Positions 16,237-25,002 of a stretch of 64,000 nt of DNA are shown piece after piece (positions within the stretch are counted from its first letter, which is position 1; every line of letters begins with the position of its first letter). Under the pieces are notes generated by a model. That model searched no databases and was not told the DNA's origin. It saw nothing but the letters and a program-made list of their open reading frames with translations. Made by a program: the position numbers and the translations under genes. This stretch comes from DATFRX01 sp035630615 (lineage in GTDB: Bacteria; Actinomycetota; Actinomycetes; Propionibacteriales; Nocardioidaceae): contig DASQKI010000079.1 in the NCBI GenBank assembly GCA_035630615.1, forward strand, positions 75,617-139,616, written 5' to 3'.

Positions 16237-16647
16237 TCACCCGGGCAAGCTTGCCTGCGCGACCCGGATGCCCCTGACCCGGACGACGGCGGATGCCGTG
16301 TTGTTGTCCGTGCGTACCTCGTCGAGCTGGCCGAAGGCATCGGCCGTCACCGTGACGGTGTAGTCGCCGGAGCCGTCCCGCATGTCCCAAAGCGCGGTGA
16401 CCTCGATCTCGTCGCCAGGAAGCAGCTCCGGAGTGCTGACCATGCGCAGCTCACGGTCGACGCCGGAGCCGCGGAGCCAGAACCGGGTCAAGGTCTCCTC
16501 GGCGACCCCGTCGCCGATGTTGGCGATGGTTGCGGTCAGCTCGGCTACCCAGGGGAGCAGGCCAGGGCTCTCGGCCCTGGGACGCTCGGTGGCGTCCCGG
16601 GTCGTGATCAGGCCGACCGACAGGTCGGGCTTGGCAGCAGCATTCAC
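16237..16647 (-). CDS. CARDB-domain-like protein
   Basis: A 136-residue protein built of one beta-sandwich resembling the CARDB family: KPDLSVGLITT strand, ATIANIGDGVAEETLTRFWL and a closing DEVRTDNNTASAVVRV strand. CARDB domains usually sit in secreted adhesion proteins, but no signal peptide or anchor is visible here, so its location and role are unclear. It stands alone, convergent with the zinc-finger gene. Confidence 0.65.
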   Translation of the reverse strand: MNAAAKPDLSVGLITTRDATERPRAESPGLLPWVAELTATIANIGDGVAEETLTRFWLRGSGVDRELRMVSTPELLPGDEIEVTALWDMRDGSGDYTVTVTADAFGQLDEVRTDNNTASAVVRVRGIRVAQASLPG

Positions 16648-16726
16648 GGTCCTTCGATCCTAGGCGGACGTCGGAACGGGGACCGAGCGCGGAATCGGAG
16701 CGGCCCGCCCCGGCGTTGACGACGAT

Positions 16727-17545
16727 GTGCGAGTCGACGAGAAGACGTACTCAGTACGACAGTGGCCTGGCATGCGCTCGGAGTACGCCTGGCTTCCGCC
16801 CGCCGACACGGTCACGACGACCAAGCCGTATCAGGTCGGTGTCTCGTTCAGTGCGCACTCCCGCGTCGCGTACGAGCGGGACGGCCGGGCGACCTACCTC
16901 GACGTGCCGGCCGGAGTCACCTTCGCGAATGGGCAATACGACGTGCGGTGGGCCGAGGTCAGCGAGCCGACTGAGGCACTCGAGATCTATCCGGACCGCG
17001 ACCTGCTGCGGTCGGTGACGGAGTCTGCCGGGGTCGTCGAGATCCAGCCGGTCGTCGCGGCGTGGGACGCGACGGTGCTGAGCACGGCCGCCTTGCTGAA
17101 GCGGGTCCACGTGGGCGGTACCGACCTGGAACCGATGCAGGCCGGCGCGCTGGCGCACCGGCTGGCGGTGCATCTCGCCGACCACTACTGCTCGCCGCGT
17201 CCACGGCACCGCCGCCGAGCGGGTCGGCTGGACCGCGCACTGGTCGACCGGATCCGCGACCTCGTGGACGCGCGCCTCGGCGAGCCGTTGGGGCTCGACG
17301 ACCTGGCGGCCGAGGCCGGATTCAGCGCGTTTCACTTCGCCCGCGCCTTCAAGCGGTCTACCGGGCTGGCGCCGCACGAGTTCGTCACGATGCGCCGGAT
17401 GGAGCGGGCCAAGGCGATGCTGCTCGCCGGGCGTGGCAGCGTGGCCGATATCGCGTACGCGGTCGGCTACGCCAACGTCGGCCACTTCCGTCGGCAGTTC
17501 CGCCGCTACACCGGCTTCGCGCCCTCCGACCTTCGAGCCGCCTGA
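16727..17545 (+). CDS. AraC family transcriptional regulator
   Basis: A 272-residue regulator. The C-terminal AraC DNA-binding domain (about 165-270) has two helix-turn-helices: LGLDDLAAEAGFSAFHFARAF and VADIAYAVGYANVGHFRRQF. The N-terminal half is a small cupin-like sensor. The start is uncertain: GTG at 16727 gives the longest form, but ATG at 16772 is more likely by codon use. Neither has a clear ribosome site. It precedes an alpha/beta hydrolase gene on the same strand, which is a plausible target. Confidence 0.88.
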   Translation: MRVDEKTYSVRQWPGMRSEYAWLPPADTVTTTKPYQVGVSFSAHSRVAYERDGRATYLDVPAGVTFANGQYDVRWAEVSEPTEALEIYPDRDLLRSVTESAGVVEIQPVVAAWDATVLSTAALLKRVHVGGTDLEPMQAGALAHRLAVHLADHYCSPRPRHRRRAGRLDRALVDRIRDLVDARLGEPLGLDDLAAEAGFSAFHFARAFKRSTGLAPHEFVTMRRMERAKAMLLAGRGSVADIAYAVGYANVGHFRRQFRRYTGFAPSDLRAA

Positions 17546-17598
17546 ACTGCGCAAGATCCGACCCTCCGTCGATGCGCCGATCGTGGGAGTGTGCCCGC

Positions 17599-18513
17599 AT
17601 GACGAGTACGAGCGTCACGACGTTTCCGGTCGTGTTCATCAGCAACGGCGTCCGCATCGCCGGGCGGGTCCATCGACAGTCCGACGACCTGGCCGAGCGG
17701 CAGCCCGCCGTGTTGGTTTCCGGCTCTTGGCTGACCGTCAAGGAGCAAATGGCCGACCACTACGCTGCGGCGCTCGCGGGGCGGGGCTACACCGCGATCT
17801 CGTTCGACTTCGCGGGTTACGGCCAAAGCGACGGCGATCTCCGCCAGTTCGAGCTCCCCATTCGCAAGGTCGCCGACATCGCCGCCGTGGCGAACGGCGC
17901 GCGAACGCTGTCTTACGTCGAGCCCGGCGAGGTCGGCATGCTGGCCGTATGCGCGAGCGCCCAATATGCGCTCACGGCAATCGCCCAAGGCGCTCCGATC
18001 CGGTCGTTCGCGAGCGTCGCCGGCTGGTTCCACGACACCACCTCAATCGCGCCGTTCTACGGGGGTGACGATGGCGTCCGCACCCGGCTGCAGCGGGCGA
18101 GCACGGCGTACGAGACCTACCTGCGCACCGGTGAGATCGTCACCGTGCCGGCGTACGAGGCCGGCAACGACCGGGCCGGGATGTTCTTCGAGATGGACTA
18201 CTACGCCAACGCAGGTCGGGGCGCTGTGCCGCAGTGGCGCAACGAGATGGCTGAGATCACATGGCTGCCCTGGTTGACTTTCGACGGGCTCGCGGTCGCG
18301 GATGCCGTGACGGCTCCGACCGCATTCGTCCACTCCGACGACTGCGTTTTCCCGGCGCATGTCGAGGCGCTGCGCGGACAGCTGCGGGGTCCGGTAGACG
18401 TCGCTTGGGGCGAGGGAACTCAGACGGACTTCTACGACCAGCCGGATCAGGTCGCGTTCGCGGTGGACGCCGTGGACGCGCATTTCGCCAAGACCCTGGG
18501 AGCCACCGCATGA
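17599..18513 (+). CDS. Alpha/beta hydrolase
   Basis: A 304-residue alpha/beta hydrolase. The N-terminal strand is PAVLVSGSWLTVKEQMADHYAAAL (in parts) and the Gly-rich region is ISFDFAGYGQSDGD. The nucleophile elbow is atypical: AVCASAQYA rather than Gly-x-Ser-x-Gly. A late acid or His may be in FVHSDDCVFP. The start ATG at 17599 has GGGAG nearby; a longer frame would overlap the AraC gene. The stop overlaps the start of the SnoaL-like gene (ATGA). Substrate unknown. Confidence 0.8.
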   Translation: MTSTSVTTFPVVFISNGVRIAGRVHRQSDDLAERQPAVLVSGSWLTVKEQMADHYAAALAGRGYTAISFDFAGYGQSDGDLRQFELPIRKVADIAAVANGARTLSYVEPGEVGMLAVCASAQYALTAIAQGAPIRSFASVAGWFHDTTSIAPFYGGDDGVRTRLQRASTAYETYLRTGEIVTVPAYEAGNDRAGMFFEMDYYANAGRGAVPQWRNEMAEITWLPWLTFDGLAVADAVTAPTAFVHSDDCVFPAHVEALRGQLRGPVDVAWGEGTQTDFYDQPDQVAFAVDAVDAHFAKTLGATA

Positions 18514-18983
18514 ACCCGACGGACGTGTTCACGACGATGCTGCATGGGGTCGACACCCTCGATTGGGCCACGGTCTTGTCGTCGTTCGCCGATCGGGTCG
18601 ACATCGATTACACCGAGCTGTGGGGCGGCGAGCCGGACACGCTGCCGATCGACGCATTGGTGACTGACTGGACCGAGCTCGCAACCGGCTTCGACGCGAC
18701 GCAGCACCTCACCGGCCCTCTGATCATGACGCACCAAGACGACGAGCGGGTCGAATGCGCGACGACGTTCCGTGCCTATCACCACCTGATCGAGGAGAGC
18801 GGCGCGTCGACCTGGATGGTTTCCGGACGCTATGCCATCCGGCTCCAGCGCGATGCCGACCGCTGGCGAATCGGTGCGATCACACTGCATCTCGCGTACG
18901 AAGAAGGCGATCGTCGGCTGGTGGAGGCGGCGCGACAGCGGTCGGTGGCCGGGGTCGGCGGTCGGACCTCGCTGCTCGTGTAG
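18510..18983 (+). CDS. SnoaL/NTF2-like nuclear transport factor 2 family protein
   Basis: A 157-residue protein with the SnoaL-like cone fold: an N-terminal helix pair (LDWATVLSSFADRVDIDYTE), a central sheet (HHLIEESGASTWMVSGRYAI) and RWRIGAITLHLAYEEGD at the end. Members are polyketide cyclases, isomerases or dehydratase-like enzymes. It is translationally coupled to the alpha/beta hydrolase, so the two probably act on the same metabolite. The 120 bases after it hold nothing recognisable. Confidence 0.8.
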   Translation: MNPTDVFTTMLHGVDTLDWATVLSSFADRVDIDYTELWGGEPDTLPIDALVTDWTELATGFDATQHLTGPLIMTHQDDERVECATTFRAYHHLIEESGASTWMVSGRYAIRLQRDADRWRIGAITLHLAYEEGDRRLVEAARQRSVAGVGGRTSLLV

Positions 18984-19103
18984 ACCGCCCGGGCGTCGCG
19001 GAAGACCCTGCCGTCCTCGGTTCGGACGTCGGAACGAACCGGCGCACCCTTTGTCGTCCGTGCCACCCGTGCGTTCGTCGGGCCGGCACCCGAAACTGGT
19101 GCG

Positions 19104-20171
19104 ATGAACGTCCACTCGCCAGACCGCCCGATCGTCGCCGACACGCACAACGATCTGCTCATGCTCGTCGTCCGCCGGCCACGCACCGAATGGGGCGCCT
19201 ACTTCGCCGACCGATGGCTTCCGCAGCTGACGGCCGGCGGTGTGCGGATCCAGGTGCTGCCGGTCTTCGTGGACGACGCTTACCGTCCGGAGGGTGCCCT
19301 GCGAGAGAGCCTGCGCATGGTCGAAGCGGCCCATCGCCTGGCCGCGCACAACGCCGACAGCGTCGGTCTGTGTGGGACCGGAGCCGAGGTCGAAGCCGTG
19401 CTCGCGTCCGGCCGGATCGCCCTCGTCCTGGCCCTCGAAGGGTGTCCGCAGATCGACACCGACATCGAGCTGCTGCAGACGTTCCACCGGCTGGGCGTAC
19501 GCATCGCGTCCTTCACCCACTTCGGCCGATCCGCGCTGGCCGACGGCAGTGCCGAAGACGCGACCGGCAGCCGCTTGACCAGTGCCGGAGTCGAGGCACT
19601 GAGCCTGCTCGAGCAACTCGGCGTCATCCTCGACGTTTCACACCTCGGGCGAGCCGGCGTGGAGCATGTCCTGGAGCTGGCTCGAAGGCCGGTGATCGCC
19701 ACCCACTCGTCGGCCCGTGCGTTGCGAGATCACCATCGAAACCTGACCGACGAGCAGATCAAGGCGATCGCTGGCGGCGGCGGGGTCGTGTGCGTCAACT
19801 TCTACGCCGGTTTCGTCGCGGAGTCCGACGCCACGATCGAGCGACTCGTCGACCACATCGTGCATATCGCCGAGGTCGGCGGGATCGAGCATGTCGGTCT
19901 CGGCCCGGACTTCATCAAGGAGGTTGTGGACGAGATATACCCGGGGACGGGTCCTCTCATCGACGACGACGGCTTGGACGATCGGGCCGTCATCCCTGGG
20001 CTCGACGGCCCGGCCGGGCTGCCGCTGGTGACTGACGCCTTGGTCGATCGTGGCCTCTCCGGCGCCGACGTCCGAGCTGTCCTGGGCGACAACGTACGCC
20101 GCCTGTTCCGCGACGAGCTCGGCCGGCCCGGAGCCGAGCCTCGGTCCGGATCCGACGGTCGGACGGCCTGA
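19104..20171 (+). CDS. Membrane dipeptidase (peptidase M19, renal dipeptidase family)
   Basis: A 355-residue zinc dipeptidase. The first metal pair is in VADTHNDLL (residues about 11-19), the bridging Glu in ALEGCPQ, the later His ligands in ISDVSHLG-like VILDVSHLG and VIATHSSARAL, and the Asp in GLGPDF. M19 enzymes cleave dipeptides and tolerate or prefer a D-residue at the C-terminus. No signal peptide is visible, so it is cytoplasmic. The stop overlaps the ATG of the M20 gene by one base (TGATG). With its neighbours it fits a peptide and D-amino-acid salvage role. Confidence 0.9.
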   Translation: MNVHSPDRPIVADTHNDLLMLVVRRPRTEWGAYFADRWLPQLTAGGVRIQVLPVFVDDAYRPEGALRESLRMVEAAHRLAAHNADSVGLCGTGAEVEAVLASGRIALVLALEGCPQIDTDIELLQTFHRLGVRIASFTHFGRSALADGSAEDATGSRLTSAGVEALSLLEQLGVILDVSHLGRAGVEHVLELARRPVIATHSSARALRDHHRNLTDEQIKAIAGGGGVVCVNFYAGFVAESDATIERLVDHIVHIAEVGGIEHVGLGPDFIKEVVDEIYPGTGPLIDDDGLDDRAVIPGLDGPAGLPLVTDALVDRGLSGADVRAVLGDNVRRLFRDELGRPGAEPRSGSDGRTA

Positions 20172-21298
20172 TGGACGCCGCGCACGAGCCGCCCGGGCTG
20201 CGCCGATCGCTCACGGACCAACTGCCCGACATGGTCACGCGGCTGGAGGCGTTGGTGAGCTGCGAGTCGCCGTCGAGCGACATCGCTGCGCTGTCCCGCT
20301 GCGCCGAATTGCTGGACCAGCAGGCGTCGGATCTGTGGGGCGTCCGTCCGGAATGGATCAGCTCCGACGGCCGATCTCACTTGTGCTGGCAATTCGGGTC
20401 GGAGACCACCGTCCTCGTGGTCGGTCATCTCGACACCGTGTGGCCCCTGGGCACGCTTGCCGATTGGCCGTTCGAGGTGAACGGATCGCTCGCCACCGGG
20501 CCCGGGTGCTTCGACATGAAGGCCGGTCTGGTCCAGGGGCTACACGCGGTGGCGGCGTTGCCCGAACGAGCTGGCCTGACCTTCCTGGTGACATCCGACG
20601 AGGAGATCGGTTCGCCGACGTCGCGCGCTGTCATCGAACGCCTGGCGCAAACCGCCAAGTCCGCTCTGATCATCGAACCCAGCGCCGGTGGCGCGCTCAA
20701 GACCGGACGCAAGGGCATCTCGTTCTACGAGGTCGAGGTGACGGGTCGGGCGGCCCACGCCGGACTGGAGCCCGAGGCCGGAGCCAACGCGGGCCTCGAG
20801 CTCGCCGAGCAGGCACTCGCGATCGAGTTGCTGGCCAGCCCGCCGAACGGCACGTCGGTGACACCGACCACGATGTCGGCCGGCACGTCGGCCAATACCG
20901 TTCCCGCGGCGGCCAGGCTGAACGTCGATGTTCGCGCGACGTCCGAGGCGGAGCAGTTGCGCATCGACGCAGCCATGCGGTCGCTGACTCCACGGCGCTC
21001 GGGCACGACGATCCGGACCACCGGCGGCCCCAACCGTCCGCCGATGCCCGAGGCCGCCAGCCAAGACCTGCTGGCGCGGGCCCGTCGATGCTGCGACCGG
21101 CTCGGGCTGCCGCGGGTGGAGGGCGTGGCGGTAGGAGGCGCATCGGACGGCAACATCACGGCCGCGGCTGGCGTGCCAACCCTAGACGGACTGGGCGCGG
21201 TCGGCCACGGAGCGCATGCCGCGGACGAGACGGTCGTCGTCGACGACATGCCGGACCGAACGGCCCTGCTCGCCGTCCTCCTCACCGAGCTGCTGTAG
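20171..21298 (+). CDS. M20 family metallo-deacylase/peptidase (carboxypeptidase G2-like)
   Basis: A 375-residue M20 enzyme with dinuclear zinc ligands in VVGHLDTVW (His, Asp), GCFDMKAGL (bridging Asp), TSDEEIGSP (catalytic Glu and ligand Glu) and GHGAHAADE (last His), plus a dimerisation lid domain at about 175-285. M20 proteins hydrolyse N-acyl amino acids and dipeptides. Beside an NSAR/OSBS-type enolase and a COG3375 GNAT, an N-succinyl-L-amino acid desuccinylase is a strong hypothesis (inference). It is coupled to the dipeptidase gene. Confidence 0.88.
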   Translation: MDAAHEPPGLRRSLTDQLPDMVTRLEALVSCESPSSDIAALSRCAELLDQQASDLWGVRPEWISSDGRSHLCWQFGSETTVLVVGHLDTVWPLGTLADWPFEVNGSLATGPGCFDMKAGLVQGLHAVAALPERAGLTFLVTSDEEIGSPTSRAVIERLAQTAKSALIIEPSAGGALKTGRKGISFYEVEVTGRAAHAGLEPEAGANAGLELAEQALAIELLASPPNGTSVTPTTMSAGTSANTVPAAARLNVDVRATSEAEQLRIDAAMRSLTPRRSGTTIRTTGGPNRPPMPEAASQDLLARARRCCDRLGLPRVEGVAVGGASDGNITAAAGVPTLDGLGAVGHGAHAADETVVVDDMPDRTALLAVLLTELL

Positions 21299-21308
21299 CC
21301 CCTCTCTC

Positions 21309-21396
21309 GCGCCGACATTGCGCGTCCTGCCCAGCTGGCCCGACAAGACGCGCAATCTCGATGCGAGGAAGTGGGCGGGACGCGCAATGTCGGCGC
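21309..21396. repeat. 25-bp intergenic inverted repeat, family B
   Basis: Arms 21309-21333 and 21372-21396 pair over 25 bases with one mismatch and begin GCGCCGACATTGCGCGTCC. The loop contains a further related word (ACGCGCAATCTCG). It lies between convergent genes. The outer word GCGCCGA-x-ATTGCGC recurs at 58195. Confidence 0.7.
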
Positions 21397-21412
21397 AAAG
21401 GTGGGGTGAGCG

Positions 21413-22537
21413 CTAGTCCAGCGCGCCGACCAGGTCGACGGTCTCGACCCGGGTCGTGAGCTCGCCCAGCCAGTCCAGGTCCGGCTCGACTCCGATGCCG
21501 ATGCCGCCCGGGACGTCCATGCGTCCGTCCCGGGCGACCTGCGGCGTCGTCACGATGTCGCGCTTCCAGTAGCGGTCGAATCCCGAGATGTCGCTGGGGA
21601 GGGTAAAGCCGGGAAGCGCGGCCAGGGCGAGGTTCGCCGCGCGACCGATGCCGGTCTCGAGCATGCCTCCACACCACACCGGCACGCCCTGCGCGACGCA
21701 GACGTCATGGATGCGTCGCGCCTCCAGATAGCCACCCACGCGGCCCGGCTTGATGTTCACGATGTCGCAGGCCCCGAGGGCGATGGCGTCCGCGGCGGCA
21801 TCGGCGGAGACGATCGACTCGTCCAGGCAGACGGGCGTACGCAGCCGGCGAACCAGCTGGGAGTGCCCGAGCAGATCCTCCTCGGGCAGCGGCTGCTCGA
21901 CGAGCAGGAGATCGAAGGCATCGAGCTCGGCGAGGTGGTCGATGTCGGTGCGGGAGTACGCGGCGTTCGCGTCGACCTGAAGCGTGACGTCGCCGAACCG
22001 GGACCGTACCGCCGCGACGGGTTCGAGATCCCAACCCGGCTCCACCTTCAGCTTGATCCGTCGGTAGCCCTGGTGCAGATACAGCTCGACCTCGTCGAGG
22101 AGCTGGGGGATCGACGGCGCGATGCCGACCGAGACGCCGACGTCGACCTGCTGTCGGGTCGCCCCGAGGTGCTCGGCCAGCGACACCCGACGGGTCCGCA
22201 GCTCGGCGTCGAGGACCGCCATCTCGACGGCTGCCTTCGCCATCCGATGGCCCTTGATCGCCACCAGCGCCGGTCCCACCGTCGCCCCCGAGACGTCGGG
22301 GAGGACCGCCAGCCGGTCGAGGATGTGGCGCCGGATGACCTGCTCGGCCCCGTCGACGTACTCGCTCGAGTACAGCGGCGCGTGGCCCGCGACGCATTCG
22401 CCCCAGCCGTCCCCGCCGTCGTCGGTGTGCACCCGGATCAGCAGGATGTCTCGATCCAGCTCGGTGCCGAACGACGTCCGAAAGGGTCGCACCAAGGGCA
22501 GCCGAATCCGTCGCAACTCGACCGCGACCAGTCTCAT
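21413..22537 (-). CDS. menC: NSAR/OSBS-type enolase: N-succinylamino acid racemase / o-succinylbenzoate synthase
   Basis: A 374-residue enolase-superfamily protein. The catalytic lysines are in RIKLKVEP (162, 164) and NIKPGRVGG (263). The metal ligands are D189 (QVDANAAY), E214 (VEQPLPEED) and D239 (CLDESI). The segment WCGGMLETGIGRAANLALA and a late RYWKRDI match the NSAR/OSBS subfamily, whose members catalyse o-succinylbenzoate synthesis, N-succinylamino acid racemisation or both. There are no other menaquinone genes here; the M20, GNAT and peptide-import neighbours favour racemase use. It is 7 bases downstream of an S12 hydrolase gene on the same strand. Confidence 0.9.
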   Translation of the reverse strand: MRLVAVELRRIRLPLVRPFRTSFGTELDRDILLIRVHTDDGGDGWGECVAGHAPLYSSEYVDGAEQVIRRHILDRLAVLPDVSGATVGPALVAIKGHRMAKAAVEMAVLDAELRTRRVSLAEHLGATRQQVDVGVSVGIAPSIPQLLDEVELYLHQGYRRIKLKVEPGWDLEPVAAVRSRFGDVTLQVDANAAYSRTDIDHLAELDAFDLLLVEQPLPEEDLLGHSQLVRRLRTPVCLDESIVSADAAADAIALGACDIVNIKPGRVGGYLEARRIHDVCVAQGVPVWCGGMLETGIGRAANLALAALPGFTLPSDISGFDRYWKRDIVTTPQVARDGRMDVPGGIGIGVEPDLDWLGELTTRVETVDLVGALD

Positions 22538-22544
22538 CGGCGCC

Positions 22545-23927
22545 TCACACTCGCGGTGCGACGCGGAGGCCCAGCGCTAGGTGCGTCGCCGGCCCGGTCG
22601 CCTCGCCCTCGTAGACGAACGTCGCCGCGATCGGCTCGGTCATGGGCGGGATCGTCACCCGGAAGGTCGTCCCGCCGGCGTAGGTCATCGGCGTCGTGAA
22701 GCTCGGAACCCGTTCCGCGATCTTGCCGCCGGTCACGAACGCCGCCTCCAGACCCGACTCGCCGGCCGTCACTTCGATGGTGAGCTCCTCGCTGCGCCGG
22801 TAGCTGCCGATGTACGGCGCGGTGTCGATGTCGTCGTCCACCGGGTCGGGAAGCCGAGGCCGTGAGATGCCGACGAGATCCTCCAACACTCCGGCTGCGA
22901 ACTGGTCGCGCAGCAGGCCCTGAGCATCCCCGTTGGTGAGTGCGCAGACGGCCAGGTCTCGCTCCGGCACGACCACGAGCAGACTCTCCTGCCCGCAGGT
23001 GTTGCCGCCGTGCTCGACGACCAGAGGCGCATCGATCCGCTCGATCCCCCAGCCCCATCCCCATGCCGGGCTCGTGCTGGGGTCGGGCTGCGCGATTCGC
23101 GGCTCCCGCATGGCACGGGCGGTCGCCGCTTCGAGCAGCCGCTTTCCAGACGGCGCGAATCCGTCGCGAAGGTGGAGCCGAGCGAAGGCGAGCAGGTCGC
23201 CGGCCGTAGTGGCAAGTGTCCCTCCACACGGCCCGGAGCCGCGCGGATCGAGCCATGGCGTCACCGGCTCCAGTTCGAGGGTGTCCGGACCTGACGGCTC
23301 GTGGCCGACGGCGTGGAGCCGGGTCATCGTCTCCTCCGGCAGCGTGGACGTGTGTTCCAACCCGAGCGACTCGATGAGCCGGGTGCGGAGCGCATCGTCC
23401 CAAGTCGAGTCCGTGACGCACTCCACCACGCGCCCGAGCACGTTGAATCCGGCGTTGGAGTACGAGAACAACGCTCCCGGCCGGTGCAGCTGGGCGAGGG
23501 AGTCGTAGCTGTCGACCGTGCGCCGAACCGCGTCGTCCTCGCGGCCGCTGGGCTCGTCGGCGTCGCCGAAGAAGCCTCCCGTGTGGCAGAGCAACTGTCC
23601 GACGGTCACCGTTTTGGCCACCTGCGAGTCGCCCAGCCGCAAGGGCGGGTCCAGATAGTCCGTGACCGGCGCGTCGACGTCGACCCGTCCTTCGTCGACG
23701 AGTCCCATCACGAGCGTGGCGGTCCACACCTTGGTGATGGACGCGATGAGGAAGAGCGTGTCCGGTGTGACCGGGTTCTGGCTACCGAGCCGAGTGACTC
23801 CGGTCGCGACTACCTCGAGCTCGTCGCCGCTGAGTACGCCGGCGGTCGCCCCCGGAACGCCGTGCTTGACCGCGAGCTCGTCGAGGCGTCGTTGCAGCTC
23901 GATCGGGTCGGGCATCGTCGAGGTCAT
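22545..23927 (-). CDS. S12 serine hydrolase (beta-lactamase / D-aminopeptidase family), copy 1
   Basis: A 460-residue penicillin-recognising-type hydrolase. The nucleophile motif Ser-x-x-Lys is SITK (IASITKVWTATL, about residue 57). The Tyr-x-Asn is YSN in LFSYSNAGFN and the third motif is HGG (VVEHGGNTCG). A C-terminal beta-domain of about 100 residues follows. The start ATG at 23925-23927 has GGAGG 7 bases upstream. No signal peptide is present, which fits a cytoplasmic D-aminopeptidase or D-peptide esterase better than a beta-lactamase. It forms an operon with the enolase downstream. Confidence 0.86.
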   Translation of the reverse strand: MTSTMPDPIELQRRLDELAVKHGVPGATAGVLSGDELEVVATGVTRLGSQNPVTPDTLFLIASITKVWTATLVMGLVDEGRVDVDAPVTDYLDPPLRLGDSQVAKTVTVGQLLCHTGGFFGDADEPSGREDDAVRRTVDSYDSLAQLHRPGALFSYSNAGFNVLGRVVECVTDSTWDDALRTRLIESLGLEHTSTLPEETMTRLHAVGHEPSGPDTLELEPVTPWLDPRGSGPCGGTLATTAGDLLAFARLHLRDGFAPSGKRLLEAATARAMREPRIAQPDPSTSPAWGWGWGIERIDAPLVVEHGGNTCGQESLLVVVPERDLAVCALTNGDAQGLLRDQFAAGVLEDLVGISRPRLPDPVDDDIDTAPYIGSYRRSEELTIEVTAGESGLEAAFVTGGKIAERVPSFTTPMTYAGGTTFRVTIPPMTEPIAATFVYEGEATGPATHLALGLRVAPRV

Positions 23928-24026
23928 GGCTCTGCCTCCAGTCTCTGGTCGGCTGCGGCACACGCCGATGGCCCGAGTCTGCCCCAGCGGCTGACGGTTT
24001 CTCCTGGTCACCTCGGACCAACATCG

Positions 24027-24042
24027 GCCCGAAGTTTCGGGC
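24027..24042. promoter_or_regulatory. 16-bp palindrome in the hydrolase/GNAT divergent region
   Basis: GCCCGAA-GT-TTCGGGC is a perfect 7+2+7 palindrome midway between the divergent starts at 23927 and 24088. It is a candidate operator for joint control of the enolase operon and the GNAT gene, possibly by the PucR protein encoded 0.9 kb away (inference). Confidence 0.45.
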
Positions 24043-24087
24043 GGCGTGACGATGCCGGACGGGTGCTCCGATCGCGACATTGGACGC

Positions 24088-25002
24088 ATGTCCACGAGGT
24101 CTTGTGACGACGCGTCGATCGCGGCGCCGGACGATGTCGACGGCGCGATCGGCTCGGCCGCACTCGCCGCCGCGCGCCGAGCCGGCGTGTCCGTGCGGGA
24201 GCTCGAGGCCCCTGCCGACCTCACGACCGCCGCGGAGCTGGCGGCGACCGTGTGGAAGACCAACACGACTTCGCAGCTGGACGTGACCCTGCTCCGTGCT
24301 CTCAGCCACACCGGCAACTTCGTCGTCGGCGCGTTCGAGGACTGTGGACCCGAGCGGGAAGACCGCCTGGTCGGCCTTTCGGTCGGTTTCGTCACGCTGC
24401 ATCCCGTCCTGGGCCTGCACTCGCACATGACCGGCACGGCTCCCGACCGGCGGGACCGCGGACTCGGCTATGCCCTGAAGCTCTACCAGCACACCTGGGC
24501 AGCTCGGGCCGGACTTGCCGCCGTGACGTGGACCTTCGACCCACTGGTGCGCCGCAACGCGTACTTCAACCTGGCCAAGCTGGGCGCCGAGGCCGTCGAG
24601 TACGTCGCGGACTTCTATGGGCCGATGGGCGACGGCCTCAACAGCGGCGACGAGAGCGACCGACTGCTGATGGTGTGGCCGGTGAATCCAAGCGCCGGTC
24701 CGCCGCCACTCGCGGTCCCGACGGAGCCGGGGCTCCCGCCTGGCTGCGATGACGTGCTGGAGGTCGGCCCCGGCGGCGCGCCGAGACGGTCGGAGAGCAG
24801 CGCCGAGCTCATCGCATGTCAGGTGCCGGCCGACATCGTCGCGCTGCGCGAGAAGGACCCGCGGGCGGCTTTGCGCTGGCGCCATGCGCTGCGCGAGGTG
24901 ATCGTCGACTCGATGCGACGCGGCTACCGGATCGAGGCCTTCACTCGCTCGGGTCACTACGTGCTGCGTCGTCGTCCAACAGCCGCAGCTGGAGGTGGGT
25001 GA
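24088..25002 (+). CDS. COG3375-type GNAT acyltransferase (candidate D-amino acid N-succinyltransferase)
   Basis: A 304-residue GNAT. Acyl-CoA binding is indicated by TGTAPDRRDRGLGYALK (R-x-x-G-x-G/A-like loop), followed by ITWTFDP-like AAVTWTFDPLVRRNAYFNLAKLG (in parts) and DFYGPMGDGLNSGDESDRLLMVW (in parts), the signature of COG3375. In Geobacillus a GNAT of this kind, encoded with NSAR and an M20 hydrolase, N-succinylates D-amino acids. The start is uncertain (ATG 24088, or 24052). The 3' end overlaps the convergent pucR gene by 62 bases. Confidence 0.82.
   Translation: MSTRSCDDASIAAPDDVDGAIGSAALAAARRAGVSVRELEAPADLTTAAELAATVWKTNTTSQLDVTLLRALSHTGNFVVGAFEDCGPEREDRLVGLSVGFVTLHPVLGLHSHMTGTAPDRRDRGLGYALKLYQHTWAARAGLAAVTWTFDPLVRRNAYFNLAKLGAEAVEYVADFYGPMGDGLNSGDESDRLLMVWPVNPSAGPPPLAVPTEPGLPPGCDDVLEVGPGGAPRRSESSAELIACQVPADIVALREKDPRAALRWRHALREVIVDSMRRGYRIEAFTRSGHYVLRRRPTAAAGGG

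Noticed and set aside
21413..22537. Reading the enolase simply as menaquinone o-succinylbenzoate synthase
   Set aside because: The family allows it, but no men gene lies nearby while GNAT, M20 and peptide-import genes do. Kept as an alternative activity rather than the primary role.
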